Counted from the stretch's first letter, positions 43,554 to 52,550 are shown. The stretch: 64,000 bases of DNA from a bacterium (GCA_004562915.1 SFQZ01000006.1:1-64000); one strand, 5' to 3'. Program-made: numbers and translations. The notes: generated by a model from the sequence alone, not told the origin.

Positions 43554-44939
43554 ATGGAATTGAATGAAAAAAATGTACTGGTATTTGGTGCGGGAATCAG
43601 CGGAATCGGTGCAGCTGACCTTCTGAAGGCAGTAGGTGCCAAGCCGATTCTGTATGATGGCAACGAAAATCAGAATCCGGAAGATATCAGAAAAAAACTG
43701 AAAGATGGATCTGATGTTAAAATTATCCTGGGAGAACTTCCGAAAGAGGAAAGAGAAGGGTTGGATCTGGTAGTATTGAGTCCGGGAGTTCCGACCGATC
43801 TTCCGGTTGTGAATGAATTGAGAGAGCAGGGAATTACGATCTGGGGTGAAGTGGAACTGGCTTATCAGACCGGAAAAGGGAAAGTTCTTGCCATTACCGG
43901 AACGAATGGAAAGACCACGACTACAGCTATGCTGGGAAAGATTATGAGTGATTATCTGGATAGCGTGTATGTAGTGGGCAATATCGGGACTCCATATACG
44001 TCTGTTGCTCTTGAGATGAAAGAAGAGACCGTGACAGTTGCGGAGATCAGCAGTTTTCAGCTGGAGACGATCCAGGATTTTTGTCCGCTGGTGAGCGCTG
44101 TCCTGAATATCACAGAGGATCATCTGAATCGCCATCATACGATGGAAGAGTACATACGTGTAAAAGAATCCATTACCAAAAATCAGACAAAAGCTCAGGT
44201 ATGTGTGCTGAATTATGAAGATCTGACACTGCGGGAGTTCGGAGAGAAGGCTCCGGCAAAGGTTGTATATTTTTCCAGTCTACAGAAGCTTCCGGAAGGT
44301 ATCTATCTTGACGGAAAGGATATTATCCTGAAAGACAGAGAAAAAGAGATGAAGATCACATCAACGGATCGCCTGAAAATCCTGGGACGTCACAATCACG
44401 AAAATACCATGGCAGCTGCAGCCATGGCATATTATGCGGGTGTTCCGGTGGAAAGTATTCGAAAGAGTGTGGAAAACTTTACGGCAGTAGAACATAGAAT
44501 TGAATATGTAACGGAGAAAAAAGGAGTTGTTTATTATAATGACTCCAAGGGAACCAACCCGGACGCCGCCATCAAAGGTATTCAGGCGATGGATCGTCCT
44601 ACTATGCTGATCGGAGGAGGGTATGATAAACAGTCTTCTTATGAAGAGTGGATTCAGTCCTTTGACGGGAAAGTGCGTTATCTGGTATTGATCGGACAGA
44701 CCAGAGAAAAGATTCAGGAAGCGGCACATAACTGTGGGTTTAAAAATACAATTCTGGCAGAAGATCTGGAACAGGCAGTGAAGATCTGTGCCAATATGGC
44801 CCGCCCCGGGGATGCAGTACTTCTCTCACCGGCTTGTGCAAGCTGGGGACAGTTTGATAATTATGAGCAGAGAGGTCGTATGTTCAAGGAGTATGTGTAT
44901 GCTCTTCCGGATGAAGAGGAAGACGAGCAGGATGATTAA
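43554..44939 (+). CDS. murD: UDP-N-acetylmuramoylalanine-D-glutamate ligase
   Basis: 461 aa from ATG 43554 (AAAGGAA 43540-43546); the frame is open further upstream inside mraY but that part is not MurD. N-terminal Rossmann fold (VLVFGAGISGIGAADLL), ATP loop ITGTNGKTTTTAMLGK, then NITEDHLNRHHTMEEY and YYNDSKGTNPDAAIKGI. Adds D-Glu to UDP-MurNAc-L-Ala in the cytoplasm. Ends in an acidic tail (DEEEDEQDD). Confidence 0.97.
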   Translation: MELNEKNVLVFGAGISGIGAADLLKAVGAKPILYDGNENQNPEDIRKKLKDGSDVKIILGELPKEEREGLDLVVLSPGVPTDLPVVNELREQGITIWGEVELAYQTGKGKVLAITGTNGKTTTTAMLGKIMSDYLDSVYVVGNIGTPYTSVALEMKEETVTVAEISSFQLETIQDFCPLVSAVLNITEDHLNRHHTMEEYIRVKESITKNQTKAQVCVLNYEDLTLREFGEKAPAKVVYFSSLQKLPEGIYLDGKDIILKDREKEMKITSTDRLKILGRHNHENTMAAAAMAYYAGVPVESIRKSVENFTAVEHRIEYVTEKKGVVYYNDSKGTNPDAAIKGIQAMDRPTMLIGGGYDKQSSYEEWIQSFDGKVRYLVLIGQTREKIQEAAHNCGFKNTILAEDLEQAVKICANMARPGDAVLLSPACASWGQFDNYEQRGRMFKEYVYALPDEEEDEQDD

Positions 44940-45884
44940 ATGGAACGATATCTGACCATACAGGTCATACAGAATGAAAATAGCGATCCTACAGGTCTGA
45001 CGGTGGAGCAGATTCTGCGAAAGCAGGCAGGTCTTACGAAACGTCAGATCAGCCGGGCAAAATTTTGCCCGGACGGGATTTTGAAAAACGGCATTCAGTG
45101 CCGTGTGACAGAAGAGGTATTTCCCGGTGACAAAATCTGCGTATGTGTGGAAGAAAAAAGTGAAACCTCTGCCCATCTTGAGGGTATGGCGGCAGAACTT
45201 AACATCCTATACGAGGATGAAGATCTGTTGGTGGTGGACAAACCGACAGGGCTGGTTACCCATCCGCAGGGCGTTCATTATGATGATACGCTGGCCAATC
45301 GGGCGGTCGCCTATTTCCGGAGAAAAGGAGAAGAACACACCATTCGTCCCGTAGGACGTCTGGATAAAGATACATCCGGAATCATAGTATTTGCCAAGAA
45401 TAAGCTGGCAGCATCCAGTTTACAGAGACAGCGGGAACAGAAACTATTTCAAAAAACATATCTTGCAGTGGTCTGTGGAGAACTTCCTGCAGATGGCGTT
45501 ACCTATGAGATACAGGAATCCATTGGTCCGGATCCGAATGACAGACTGAAGATGCAGATTACTTCGGATGGGAAAAGAGCGATTACCTATTACCGGGTGC
45601 TGGAAAGCCGGAAAGGCAAATCTCTTGTATCGCTGACACTGAGTACCGGCAGGACCCATCAGATCCGGGTACATATGGCGGGAATCGGACATCCTCTCTG
45701 TGGTGATCCTTTATATGGAAAAACATGTGAAAAGGAAAGCCGGTGTTCAGAAGGAAAAACAACATCCAGCACCTGTCTTCATGCATGGAAAGTGAGGCTT
45801 TTGCAGCCACTGACCGGAGAAGTGCTGGAGTTTGAGGCGGAAATGCCGGAGAATTATTTTTTTGACGACGTTGCCAAGGTTTAA
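44940..45884 (+). CDS. RluA-family pseudouridine synthase
   Basis: 314 aa. ATG 44940 follows the murD stop with no gap. N-terminal S4 RNA-binding domain (EQILRKQAGLTKRQISRAKF), then the RluA catalytic domain with VGRLDKDTSGIIVFAKN (catalytic Asp near 142) and TGRTHQIRVHMAGIGHPL. Isomerises uridines in rRNA or tRNA; the exact site cannot be told. It closes the first half of the dcw operon and is followed by a terminator. Confidence 0.9.
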   Translation: MERYLTIQVIQNENSDPTGLTVEQILRKQAGLTKRQISRAKFCPDGILKNGIQCRVTEEVFPGDKICVCVEEKSETSAHLEGMAAELNILYEDEDLLVVDKPTGLVTHPQGVHYDDTLANRAVAYFRRKGEEHTIRPVGRLDKDTSGIIVFAKNKLAASSLQRQREQKLFQKTYLAVVCGELPADGVTYEIQESIGPDPNDRLKMQITSDGKRAITYYRVLESRKGKSLVSLTLSTGRTHQIRVHMAGIGHPLCGDPLYGKTCEKESRCSEGKTTSSTCLHAWKVRLLQPLTGEVLEFEAEMPENYFFDDVAKV

Positions 45885-45930
45885 AGTGTGCAAGCCCTTC
45901 ATGAGTGAGGAGCTGGCACACTTTGTTTTT
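45883..45930 (+). terminator. Intrinsic terminator after the pseudouridine synthase gene
   Basis: AAAGTGTGC pairs with GCACACTTT around a long loop, followed by GTTTTTAT. The loop sequence (CAAGCC..CATGAGTGAG) recurs in the citrate synthase leader at 49583-49610. Confidence 0.75.
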
Positions 45931-45940
45931 ATATTACAAA

Positions 45941-48900
45941 TCAGAGCTCCAGTGTAAACGTCATATGGAGTTCTTTCTCATTGACCCGATATTTTTCGAA
46001 CAGTTCAGGACCGCAGCTGTTGGAACCGCAGCCGGACATGTAGCCGTCCAGACACAATACGGTGTAGGGTGATTCCTCCAGTTCAAAACTATGTGCTTTT
46101 GTTTCCAGTTCTTCTTGGGTGTAGCAGGAAGCATTGAAACTGAACTCCTGTCCGGACACCAGAAGATTTCTGCCATCGGAGGAAGCGAGGGATAGTCCGG
46201 TACATCCCCAGTGACTTCCGTTTTCCTGTGGACGGAGATAATCTTCATGGAGAGACGTAATATCCGCTTTAAAAAGGCCCAGTGTAGAGCCACGATGCTT
46301 GTCAATGTAGCTTTCCTGTGGTCCATATCCGAAATACGTTACTCTGTTATAAGCTTTCGGAAGAAACAGTCGCAGTCCGAAGCGAGGCAGGAAGGGCATT
46401 GGATCCAGTGGATGATTCAGCATTCTCGGATGGAGCGTTTTTCGTTCTGCATTTACAGATACTATGATTTTTCCACAAGGGGTGATTGTCCATATGATTT
46501 CGCCTTCCAGAATTTTCTGCAGATATGCTGCTGCCAGAGAAAACTCAGAAGTAATCGTAAGGTTTTCTCTCTCATATTTCCATTCTGTATGGTATACTTT
46601 TGTTCTTGCCCGGTCATAGCCGGCAGCTTTCCACTCTTTTTTTATATTTCTGTCATTGTCCATAGGGGCGCGCCAGATATTCAGTTCGATCGGTTTTTCA
46701 ATCAGGTGTTTCTGATTTTTTACCAGAGTACTGAAAGTGCCTTTCCATTTATCATAGACATAACGGAATCTGCTTCCCGAAATAACAAGTTCGTTTTCAA
46801 AATCTGTAATCTGGATGGAAGTAGAATATGTATCATCAATGGTTTCAGAAGAAAAACCGGATGCTTCGGCAACCAGAATCTTAGCTGCAGCTATATTCTG
46901 ACAGACTATCAGCTGATCATGTCCGGCATCAAATCCAGCCGGAGTGAGAGCAGCAGCTTCCTTCTGTAGATAATGTAGTTCGATAAAAGTGTTTCCGGTG
47001 GCAGTAATCGCTACAGGAAGAGTGATCTGCACACTGCTTTTGGCAGGACAATCAATGTCTTTGAGTATTCCCGAAACTATTGTTCTTCCATCTGTTACCA
47101 CATCATAAGAAATTATAAATCCGTCTTTTAAATTGGTATAATCCAGTTTGTTGTCCAGTTGGATCAGACCGGAAGCCGCATCGATCAGGGAAGCACGTAC
47201 AGGTCGTGCAACATTTTTATGTTCCAGAAGTCCTGAGTGAGGTCTGCGGTCCGGGTATACCAGTCCGTCCATACAGAAATTGCTGTCGTGGAGTTCTTCT
47301 CCCCAATCTCCTCCGTAAAAATATTTGTCCTTTCCATCATTTGTTTTGCCCATGTATACGGAGTGATCACACCATTCCCAGACAAAACCTCCAATATAAC
47401 CGTCATACTTGTATAACCGTTCAAAATATTCTTCCAGATCTCCGGGACCGTTTCCCATGGCATGACAGTACTCGACTTCGATAAAAGGTTTTTTTCCGGG
47501 GGCACTGCAGAACTTGTCAATGAATTCCACGGGTGCATACATACGTGAAAAAACATCCAGATTGGATACATCATTGACATAATCTGTATCGACCATCTGC
47601 CATATACTGTTCTCGTAATTCAGTACACGATCGGGATCGTAAGATTTGACCCAGGATGCCGCTTTTTCCAGATTTGGCCCGTAGGCACTTTCATTTCCCA
47701 TGGACCAGGAAAATACACTGGCACAATTTTTGTCCCTGTATACGAGATGCTGAATACGGTCAATTACAGCAGTTTCATAAGAAGGTTCTTTCATCAGGAA
47801 TCCGTAGGTCACATCAGGCTGCCATTCTTCCATAATGGCACGGGAACGTCCGCCGCCATATAGTGATTCACAGCCGTGAGATTCCAGATCTGCCTCATCC
47901 ATTACATAAAAGCCAAATTGGTCATACATCTGTGTAGCCCACGGAGCATTGGGATAATGGCTGGTGCGAATTCCGTTGATATTATGTTCCTTCATAAGTT
48001 TCAGATCCTGAAGGAGATTTTCTCTGGTGACTGTGGATCCGGTAAAAGGATTGCTGTCGTGACGGTTAGTGCCTTTGATCTTAAAATTCACACCATTCAG
48101 ATAGATAACATTTTCCTTGATATCAATCCGACGGATTCCTACTCTCTGGGCGATTGTTTCCCCTTCGGTGACAAGAATCAAGGTATAAAGTGCAGGGTGT
48201 TCAGCGTTCCAGAGAACGGGATTTTCTACATCAAAATGAAGATTTCCTTCAGATACAGTAGCCTCTGAAAGAAAAGAGCCATCCGGTGTGTAAAGCTTTC
48301 CGGTTACAGTTGGCATTCCTTCTGTCTGCAGATCTACATCAATACAGGCTTTTGTAAAAGTATCATTAACCGGTGTATGCACAAAGTAATCGCGGATATG
48401 TTTTTTGGGACGTATCAAAATATATACATCCCGGAATATACCAGTAAAGCGAAGTTTATCCTGATCTTCCAGATATGTTCCGTCACACCATTTCAAAGCA
48501 AGAACTGTCAGACGGTTCATACCAGCAGAGACCTTTTCGGTGATATCAAATTCGCTGCCGGAATGGGAAATCTGGCTATATCCCACAAAAGAACCATTTA
48601 CCCATACATAATAGCAGGAATCTACACCGTCGAAATTCAGATATAGCTTTTGCCCGGCCTGTTCTTCGGTAATCATGAATTCTTTCACATACACACCGGT
48701 CGGATTTTCATCTGGAACATACGGTGGATCAAATGGAATCGGATAGCGTACATTGGTATACTGATTTTTGTCATATCCCAGAATCTGCCAGCAGCTGGGA
48801 ACCGGTATGGTATCATAGCTGCAGATGCAGGCATCTTTTTCTGTGCAGCTTTCCGGAACCTGGTGATAGCTTTCGTAGAACTTGAATTTCCATTCACCGT

Positions 48901-49042
48901 TCAGATTTATGGCACGGGATGTGGTAAGCATATTGACATGCCATGCTTCATCTTCGCAAGCACTGGGAATATAGTAGGATCTCATCGGTTCTGTTCCGAT
49001 GTGCAGAGTATGAGGATCCTGGAAATAGTTTGAAAGTTTCAT
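45941..49042 (-). CDS. lacZ: Beta-galactosidase, GH2
   Basis: 1033 aa from ATG 49042 (CAGGAGGGG 49049-49057); the frame is open further upstream but runs through the palindromic element and is not conserved. LacZ domain order: N-terminal sugar-binding (GEWKFKFYESYHQVPE), Ig-like, TIM barrel with acid/base Glu near 450 (SMGNESAYG) and nucleophile Glu near 524 (IEVEYCHAMGNGPG), then the beta-sandwich C-terminal domains ending in YGPQESYIDKHRGSTLG and CSCGP-like GCGSNSCGPEL. No signal peptide, so it is intracellular and hydrolyses imported lactose or galacto-oligosaccharides. It stands convergent to the dcw genes, inside the gap of that cluster. Confidence 0.93.
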   Translation of the reverse strand: MKLSNYFQDPHTLHIGTEPMRSYYIPSACEDEAWHVNMLTTSRAINLNGEWKFKFYESYHQVPESCTEKDACICSYDTIPVPSCWQILGYDKNQYTNVRYPIPFDPPYVPDENPTGVYVKEFMITEEQAGQKLYLNFDGVDSCYYVWVNGSFVGYSQISHSGSEFDITEKVSAGMNRLTVLALKWCDGTYLEDQDKLRFTGIFRDVYILIRPKKHIRDYFVHTPVNDTFTKACIDVDLQTEGMPTVTGKLYTPDGSFLSEATVSEGNLHFDVENPVLWNAEHPALYTLILVTEGETIAQRVGIRRIDIKENVIYLNGVNFKIKGTNRHDSNPFTGSTVTRENLLQDLKLMKEHNINGIRTSHYPNAPWATQMYDQFGFYVMDEADLESHGCESLYGGGRSRAIMEEWQPDVTYGFLMKEPSYETAVIDRIQHLVYRDKNCASVFSWSMGNESAYGPNLEKAASWVKSYDPDRVLNYENSIWQMVDTDYVNDVSNLDVFSRMYAPVEFIDKFCSAPGKKPFIEVEYCHAMGNGPGDLEEYFERLYKYDGYIGGFVWEWCDHSVYMGKTNDGKDKYFYGGDWGEELHDSNFCMDGLVYPDRRPHSGLLEHKNVARPVRASLIDAASGLIQLDNKLDYTNLKDGFIISYDVVTDGRTIVSGILKDIDCPAKSSVQITLPVAITATGNTFIELHYLQKEAAALTPAGFDAGHDQLIVCQNIAAAKILVAEASGFSSETIDDTYSTSIQITDFENELVISGSRFRYVYDKWKGTFSTLVKNQKHLIEKPIELNIWRAPMDNDRNIKKEWKAAGYDRARTKVYHTEWKYERENLTITSEFSLAAAYLQKILEGEIIWTITPCGKIIVSVNAERKTLHPRMLNHPLDPMPFLPRFGLRLFLPKAYNRVTYFGYGPQESYIDKHRGSTLGLFKADITSLHEDYLRPQENGSHWGCTGLSLASSDGRNLLVSGQEFSFNASCYTQEELETKAHSFELEESPYTVLCLDGYMSGCGSNSCGPELFEKYRVNEKELHMTFTLEL

Positions 49043-49071
49043 AAGTAACCCCTCCTGTTTATATAAAAATA

Positions 49072-49316
49072 ATAATATGATTAGGATGTCAAAAGTGATT
49101 ACGGATTGTTTTGCTGCAAGCCGCTCCAACTTCTCCGCTCCACTTCGGTCCGTGCTAAACGGATGTCCATTTGACATCCGGCACCCTGCCCACAATTCGG
49201 ATTCTCATGGAGCTGCGTTCCACTTCATCCTCATTGTGGGGCGTGTCTAAAATCCATCATCCACTGACATACAAGCATGTCATGGATTTGGACTTTTGAT
49301 ACTGTAATCATAGTAT
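49072..49316 (-). mobile_element. Palindromic MITE-like element, copy B (245 bp)
   Basis: 25-bp terminal inverted repeats at 49072-49096 and 49292-49316 with the same TATGATTA and TCAAAAGT blocks as copy A (29792-29909). Read on the minus strand, the first about 65 nt and last about 30 nt match copy A almost base for base. It carries about 127 extra bp in the middle, flanked by short ACAAT repeats and itself containing hairpins (CGGATGTC..GACATCCG). It lies between the lacZ promoter and ribosome site, in the same orientation to lacZ as copy A to pfkA. Confidence 0.7.
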
Positions 49317-49323
49317 TTTCTTC

Positions 49324-49352
49324 ATTTTATGCTTTCCTGATATAGGACACAA
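49324..49352 (-). promoter_or_regulatory. Promoter for lacZ
   Basis: On the minus strand TTGTGT (49352-49347), 17-nt spacer, TAAAAT (49329-49324). It is immediately outside copy B of the palindromic element, so the lacZ leader would be about 275 nt. Confidence 0.5.
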
Positions 49353-49384
49353 TAGAGAAAATAGTAAAATCATGAAAAAAATTC

Positions 49385-49413
49385 TTGTGTTTTTAGTTAT
49401 AATCGTGTAATAT
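49385..49413 (+). promoter_or_regulatory. Promoter for the citrate synthase leader
   Basis: TTGTGT (49385-49390), 17-nt spacer, TAATAT (49408-49413). A second possible -10, TATAAT at 49398, lacks a -35. The leader from about 49420 to 49672 is structured. Confidence 0.5.
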
Positions 49414-49440
49414 AGAACTAAATTCGATATCTGAACACTG

Positions 49441-49479
49441 ACACCGATTACGATGAAGTATCGCAATGGGTGTTTTTTT
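49441..49479 (+). terminator. Leader terminator (possible attenuator) upstream of citrate synthase
   Basis: ACACCGATTACGAT, loop GAAGT, ATCGCAATGGGTGT, then TTTTTT. It is 20-30 nt after the predicted start and nearly 200 nt before the gene, so it either ends a small RNA or attenuates the citrate synthase transcript. Confidence 0.7.
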
Positions 49480-49480
49480 G

Positions 49481-49522
49481 TATTAATCATAGGAAATACC
49501 TTTAGCTTTCCTATGATTGATA
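49481..49522 (+). promoter_or_regulatory. Second leader hairpin upstream of citrate synthase
   Basis: TATTAATCATAGGAAA (49481-49496) pairs with TTTCCTATGATTGATA (49507-49522), 16 bp with one G-U pair. There is no U-run on the plus strand after it, so it is not a simple terminator. Confidence 0.6.
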
Positions 49523-49582
49523 CAAAAACCCTCTGGGGGATGCACACGATGTGCAGAGGAAGGTTGCTAAAGCATCGGCGTT

Positions 49583-49644
49583 CAAAGTGTACAAGCCACC
49601 ATGAGTGAGAGCGTGAGGAGTTAAAGTGGGATTGCCCACTTTGG
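49583..49644 (+). promoter_or_regulatory. Leader element with alternative pairings before citrate synthase
   Basis: CAAAGTG (49583 on) and AAAGTGGG (49623-49630) can both pair with CCCACTTTG (49635-49643), which gives mutually exclusive stems. The second stem has a 4-nt loop and is followed by a T-rich stretch (GTCTAGTTTTTAG). The CAAGCC..CATGAGTGAG segment is shared with the terminator at 45883-45930. Confidence 0.4.
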
Positions 49645-49672
49645 TCTAGTTTTTAGAAACGGAGGAAAATAT

Positions 49673-51052
49673 ATGTCTGATGATGAAATGATGAACCTGG
49701 GTGATCTGGGCGATGTTAAACAGGATATGGATCATCTGGAAGAAGAGTTGATGAAAAATCACAGAATCGATCCGAATCTGTATCTGGAATATGATGTAAA
49801 GCGTGGTTTGCGTGATTCTGCGGGAAAAGGTGTTCTAACGGGACTGACAGAGATTTCTGATGTCTGTGCATACGATCTGGTGAACGGACGGAGAATACCG
49901 GCAGAAGGCTCCCTCTTTTATCAGGGAATTAATGTATATGATATTGTGGCGGGATTAAAGGATAGAAAATTTGGTTTTGAGGAAACCGTGTATCTGCTTA
50001 TTTTCGGTAAAATGCCGACGCAGCAGGAGCTGGACAGATTTTTGAATACTATGTTTGAACTGCAGTGCCTCAGTGGACGTTTTGTACGAGATGTTGTTAT
50101 GAAAGCATCCAATGAAAACATTATGAATTCTATGCAGAGATGTATTCTGACCCTGTATACATATGACTCGAATCCGGAAGATATTTCCGCAGGCAATGTA
50201 CTTCGCCAGTCGCTGGGGCTGATCGCAAAGCTGCCTTTAATTGCAGTATATTCCTATCATGCCTACCGGCATTTCAGGAAAGATGAGACTTTATTTATTC
50301 GGAATCCCCAGAAAGGTCTTTCTCTTGCGGAAAATATTCTGTTGATGCTGCGTCCCAGCGGTCAGTATACAGAACTGGAAGCAAAAGTTCTGGATATCGC
50401 ATTGATCCTTCATGCGGAGCATGGCGGCGGTAATAACTCTACCTTTACTACACATGTTGTAACCTCTTCGGGTACGGATACCTATTCTTCGGTTGCTGCA
50501 TCCATCGGTTCACTGAAAGGTCCCCGTCACGGCGGTGCAAATCTGAAAGTTCAAAATATGTTTGCAGATATTAAGGCACACATTTCGGACTGGACCAATG
50601 AGGAAGAAGTCACAGCGTATTTACAAAAAATTTTGGATAAAGAAGCATTTGATCATTCAGGACTAATCTATGGTATGGGACATGCGGTTTATACGTTGTC
50701 GGATCCCAGAGAAGTGATTCTGAAAAAATTTGCAAAAGAGCTTGCGGAGGAAAAAGGGCGGATGGAAGAGTTTGCCCTCTATGAACTGGTAGAGCGTCTT
50801 GCCGGATGTCTGATCATGGAACACAGAAAGCTATTTAAGAATGTATGTGCGAATGTGGATTTCTACAGCGGTTTTGTATATGCCATGCTGGATATTCCAC
50901 AGGAGTTATTTACACCGATTTTTGCTATCGCACGTATGCCCGGTTGGAGTGCACACCGACTGGAGGAACTGATCAATGCAAGTAAAATTATTCGTCCTGC
51001 CTATAAGTATGTAGGAAAACATATAGACTTTCAGCCTATCGAGGAGAGATGA
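49673..51052 (+). CDS. gltA: Citrate (Si)-synthase family enzyme
   Basis: 459 aa; ATG 49673 with GGAGG (49661-49665). Condenses acetyl-CoA and oxaloacetate; fits the glutamate-forming oxidative half of an incomplete TCA cycle. Motifs: HAEHGGGNNSTFT (first catalytic His), GPRHGGANLKVQ, GMGHAVYTLSDPRE and NVDFYSGFVY (catalytic Asp). The acidic N-terminal extension of about 45 residues is as in Clostridia. A 2-methylcitrate synthase cannot be excluded but no prp genes are nearby. Aconitase and IDH are not adjacent. Confidence 0.9.
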   Translation: MSDDEMMNLGDLGDVKQDMDHLEEELMKNHRIDPNLYLEYDVKRGLRDSAGKGVLTGLTEISDVCAYDLVNGRRIPAEGSLFYQGINVYDIVAGLKDRKFGFEETVYLLIFGKMPTQQELDRFLNTMFELQCLSGRFVRDVVMKASNENIMNSMQRCILTLYTYDSNPEDISAGNVLRQSLGLIAKLPLIAVYSYHAYRHFRKDETLFIRNPQKGLSLAENILLMLRPSGQYTELEAKVLDIALILHAEHGGGNNSTFTTHVVTSSGTDTYSSVAASIGSLKGPRHGGANLKVQNMFADIKAHISDWTNEEEVTAYLQKILDKEAFDHSGLIYGMGHAVYTLSDPREVILKKFAKELAEEKGRMEEFALYELVERLAGCLIMEHRKLFKNVCANVDFYSGFVYAMLDIPQELFTPIFAIARMPGWSAHRLEELINASKIIRPAYKYVGKHIDFQPIEER

Positions 51053-51078
51053 TAATTTAAAATGTCATAAAGAGTCAT

Positions 51079-51122
51079 AAGAACAGTAATGAACAGTAAT
51101 AAGAACAGTAATGAACAGTAAT
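51079..51122 (+). repeat. 22-bp exact tandem repeat, two copies
   Basis: Two identical 22-bp units (51079-51100, 51101-51122), each containing GAACAGTAAT or a shifted form twice, between citrate synthase and ridA. Probably slippage; likely variable in copy number between strains. Confidence 0.85.
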
Positions 51123-51232
51123 AAGGAAAACAGTTGAAATAATCAGAATAAGTAATTATAATGGTCATATCCGTTGATTCCGGGCATTTGCCCGAGTGTA
51201 TAAGTATGAAATGAAATAGGAGGACAATGATT

Positions 51233-51607
51233 ATGAAAAAAACAATTCATGCTGAAAAAGCACCGGCTGCGGTAGGACCTTATGTACATGCAGTGGAAGC
51301 GGGAAATCTGGTTTTTACATCAGGCCAGCTGGGACTGATTCCTGAGACCGGAGTTTTACCGGAAGGCATTGAAGCTCAGACCCATCAGGCACTGAAAAAT
51401 CTGGGAGCAGTACTGGAAGCTGCCGGACTTGATTATAAAGATGTGGTTCGTACTATGGTATTTCTTGACAATATGGATGATTTTGCAGTGGTAAATCAGA
51501 TATATGCAGAGTATTTCAAGGATGAAGCACCGGCACGTTCCTGCGTGGAAGCTGCCCGTCTGCCAAAAGGCGGTCTGATTGAAATCGAAGCGATTGCGGC
51601 AAGATAG
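51233..51607 (+). CDS. ridA: RidA family enamine/imine deaminase
   Basis: 124 aa from ATG 51233, preferred over ATG 51227 because AGGAGG (51218-51223) is 9 nt from it. RidA fold: AVGPYVHAVEAGNLVFTSGQLG, then ARSCVEAARLPKGGLIEIEAIA with the conserved Arg that holds the substrate carboxylate and the Glu. It hydrolyses reactive 2-aminoacrylate made by PLP enzymes; works as a trimer. Confidence 0.95.
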   Translation: MKKTIHAEKAPAAVGPYVHAVEAGNLVFTSGQLGLIPETGVLPEGIEAQTHQALKNLGAVLEAAGLDYKDVVRTMVFLDNMDDFAVVNQIYAEYFKDEAPARSCVEAARLPKGGLIEIEAIAAR

Positions 51608-51652
51608 CAACAAAAAGTAAATTGGCTGATGAAATGGTATTTCCTATATGAA

Positions 51653-52453
51653 CTAAATTAATTGAAGATGTTCCAGTCCGTTGCGGATACCGTAATGAAA
51701 CATGTCGTTGGTGATATAGTCTGCCAGTTCCTTGATCGGCTGGCTGGCATTTCCCATTGCGACTTTTGTGTGAACATATTGAAACATAGCCAGATCATTG
51801 TTGCTGTCTCCAAAACAGACAGTATCTTCCCAGGGAATCTGGAGGACCTTGCAGAGAACCTGGATCCCGAGGGCTTTGGAAAATCCTTTTGGAATAAATT
51901 CAATCGTCGTTCCGACGAAAGAGCCTTCATGATGGATGGAATCATACCAGTCTGTAAGTTGTCGGCATGCGGAATCGGGATCACTTCCCGGAAGGATTTT
52001 TGCGCTGATTTTATTGATTTCCATAGATGAAAGATTGCCTTTAATCGGTTTCCAGCGATTTCCCAGAGCTTTTGTGATCAAAGAAGCATACCAGTCTACA
52101 GAATCATCATATTCTTCTTTGTCGTAATACATATAATCAGCCCCTTCCATAACGGGTACCATACCGCAGCTTCGCAGAATCTTAACGGACGCTTCTGCTG
52201 TTTTTGCAGTCATCTGACGGTTATATACCCGATTCCCTTTATATTCTATATAAGAGCCGCAGGCGGCAATAATTCCGGTAAAACCGATTTCTTCCAGTTC
52301 TCTGGTAACAAAGGCACGGCTTCGGCCTGTGCACAGGAAAGCCATATGACCATTGTCTGTCAGCTGGCGAACAGCACGGACAGCACTGTCGGGAATTCCC
52401 TTCTGAATATCGCATATGGTTCCGTCTGCATCAAAAAACACAGCTTTTTTCAT
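51653..52453 (-). CDS. HAD-superfamily hydrolase, Cof type
   Basis: 266 aa. Motif I FFDADGTICDI (nucleophile Asp), motif II LCTGRS, motif III Lys in the cap-proximal region, motif IV FGDSNNDLAMFQ. The C2 cap lies between. These phosphatases act on sugar phosphates, FMN or similar; the substrate is unknown. Convergent with ridA and divergent from putP. Confidence 0.88.
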   Translation of the reverse strand: MKKAVFFDADGTICDIQKGIPDSAVRAVRQLTDNGHMAFLCTGRSRAFVTRELEEIGFTGIIAACGSYIEYKGNRVYNRQMTAKTAEASVKILRSCGMVPVMEGADYMYYDKEEYDDSVDWYASLITKALGNRWKPIKGNLSSMEINKISAKILPGSDPDSACRQLTDWYDSIHHEGSFVGTTIEFIPKGFSKALGIQVLCKVLQIPWEDTVCFGDSNNDLAMFQYVHTKVAMGNASQPIKELADYITNDMFHYGIRNGLEHLQLI

Positions 52454-52521
52454 TAAAAATGACCTCCGGATGACGTTTTATCTAAAATTATTATATCTTA
52501 GCAAAAATATAAAGTAAAGAT

Positions 52522-52550
52522 TTGACAAAAAGCGCATTATCAGAGATAAT
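52522..52550 (+). promoter_or_regulatory. Promoter for putP
   Basis: TTGACA (52522-52527), 17-nt spacer, GATAAT (52545-52550). Leader about 40 nt. Confidence 0.7.

Noticed and set aside
49043..49195. Upstream extension of lacZ to 49195
   Set aside because: The extra 51 codons run through the palindromic element and are not like any GH2 N-terminus; a strong ribosome site precedes ATG 49042.
51060..51125. Possible CRISPR-like repeat
   Set aside because: Only two adjacent 22-bp units without spacers and no cas genes; a simple tandem duplication.
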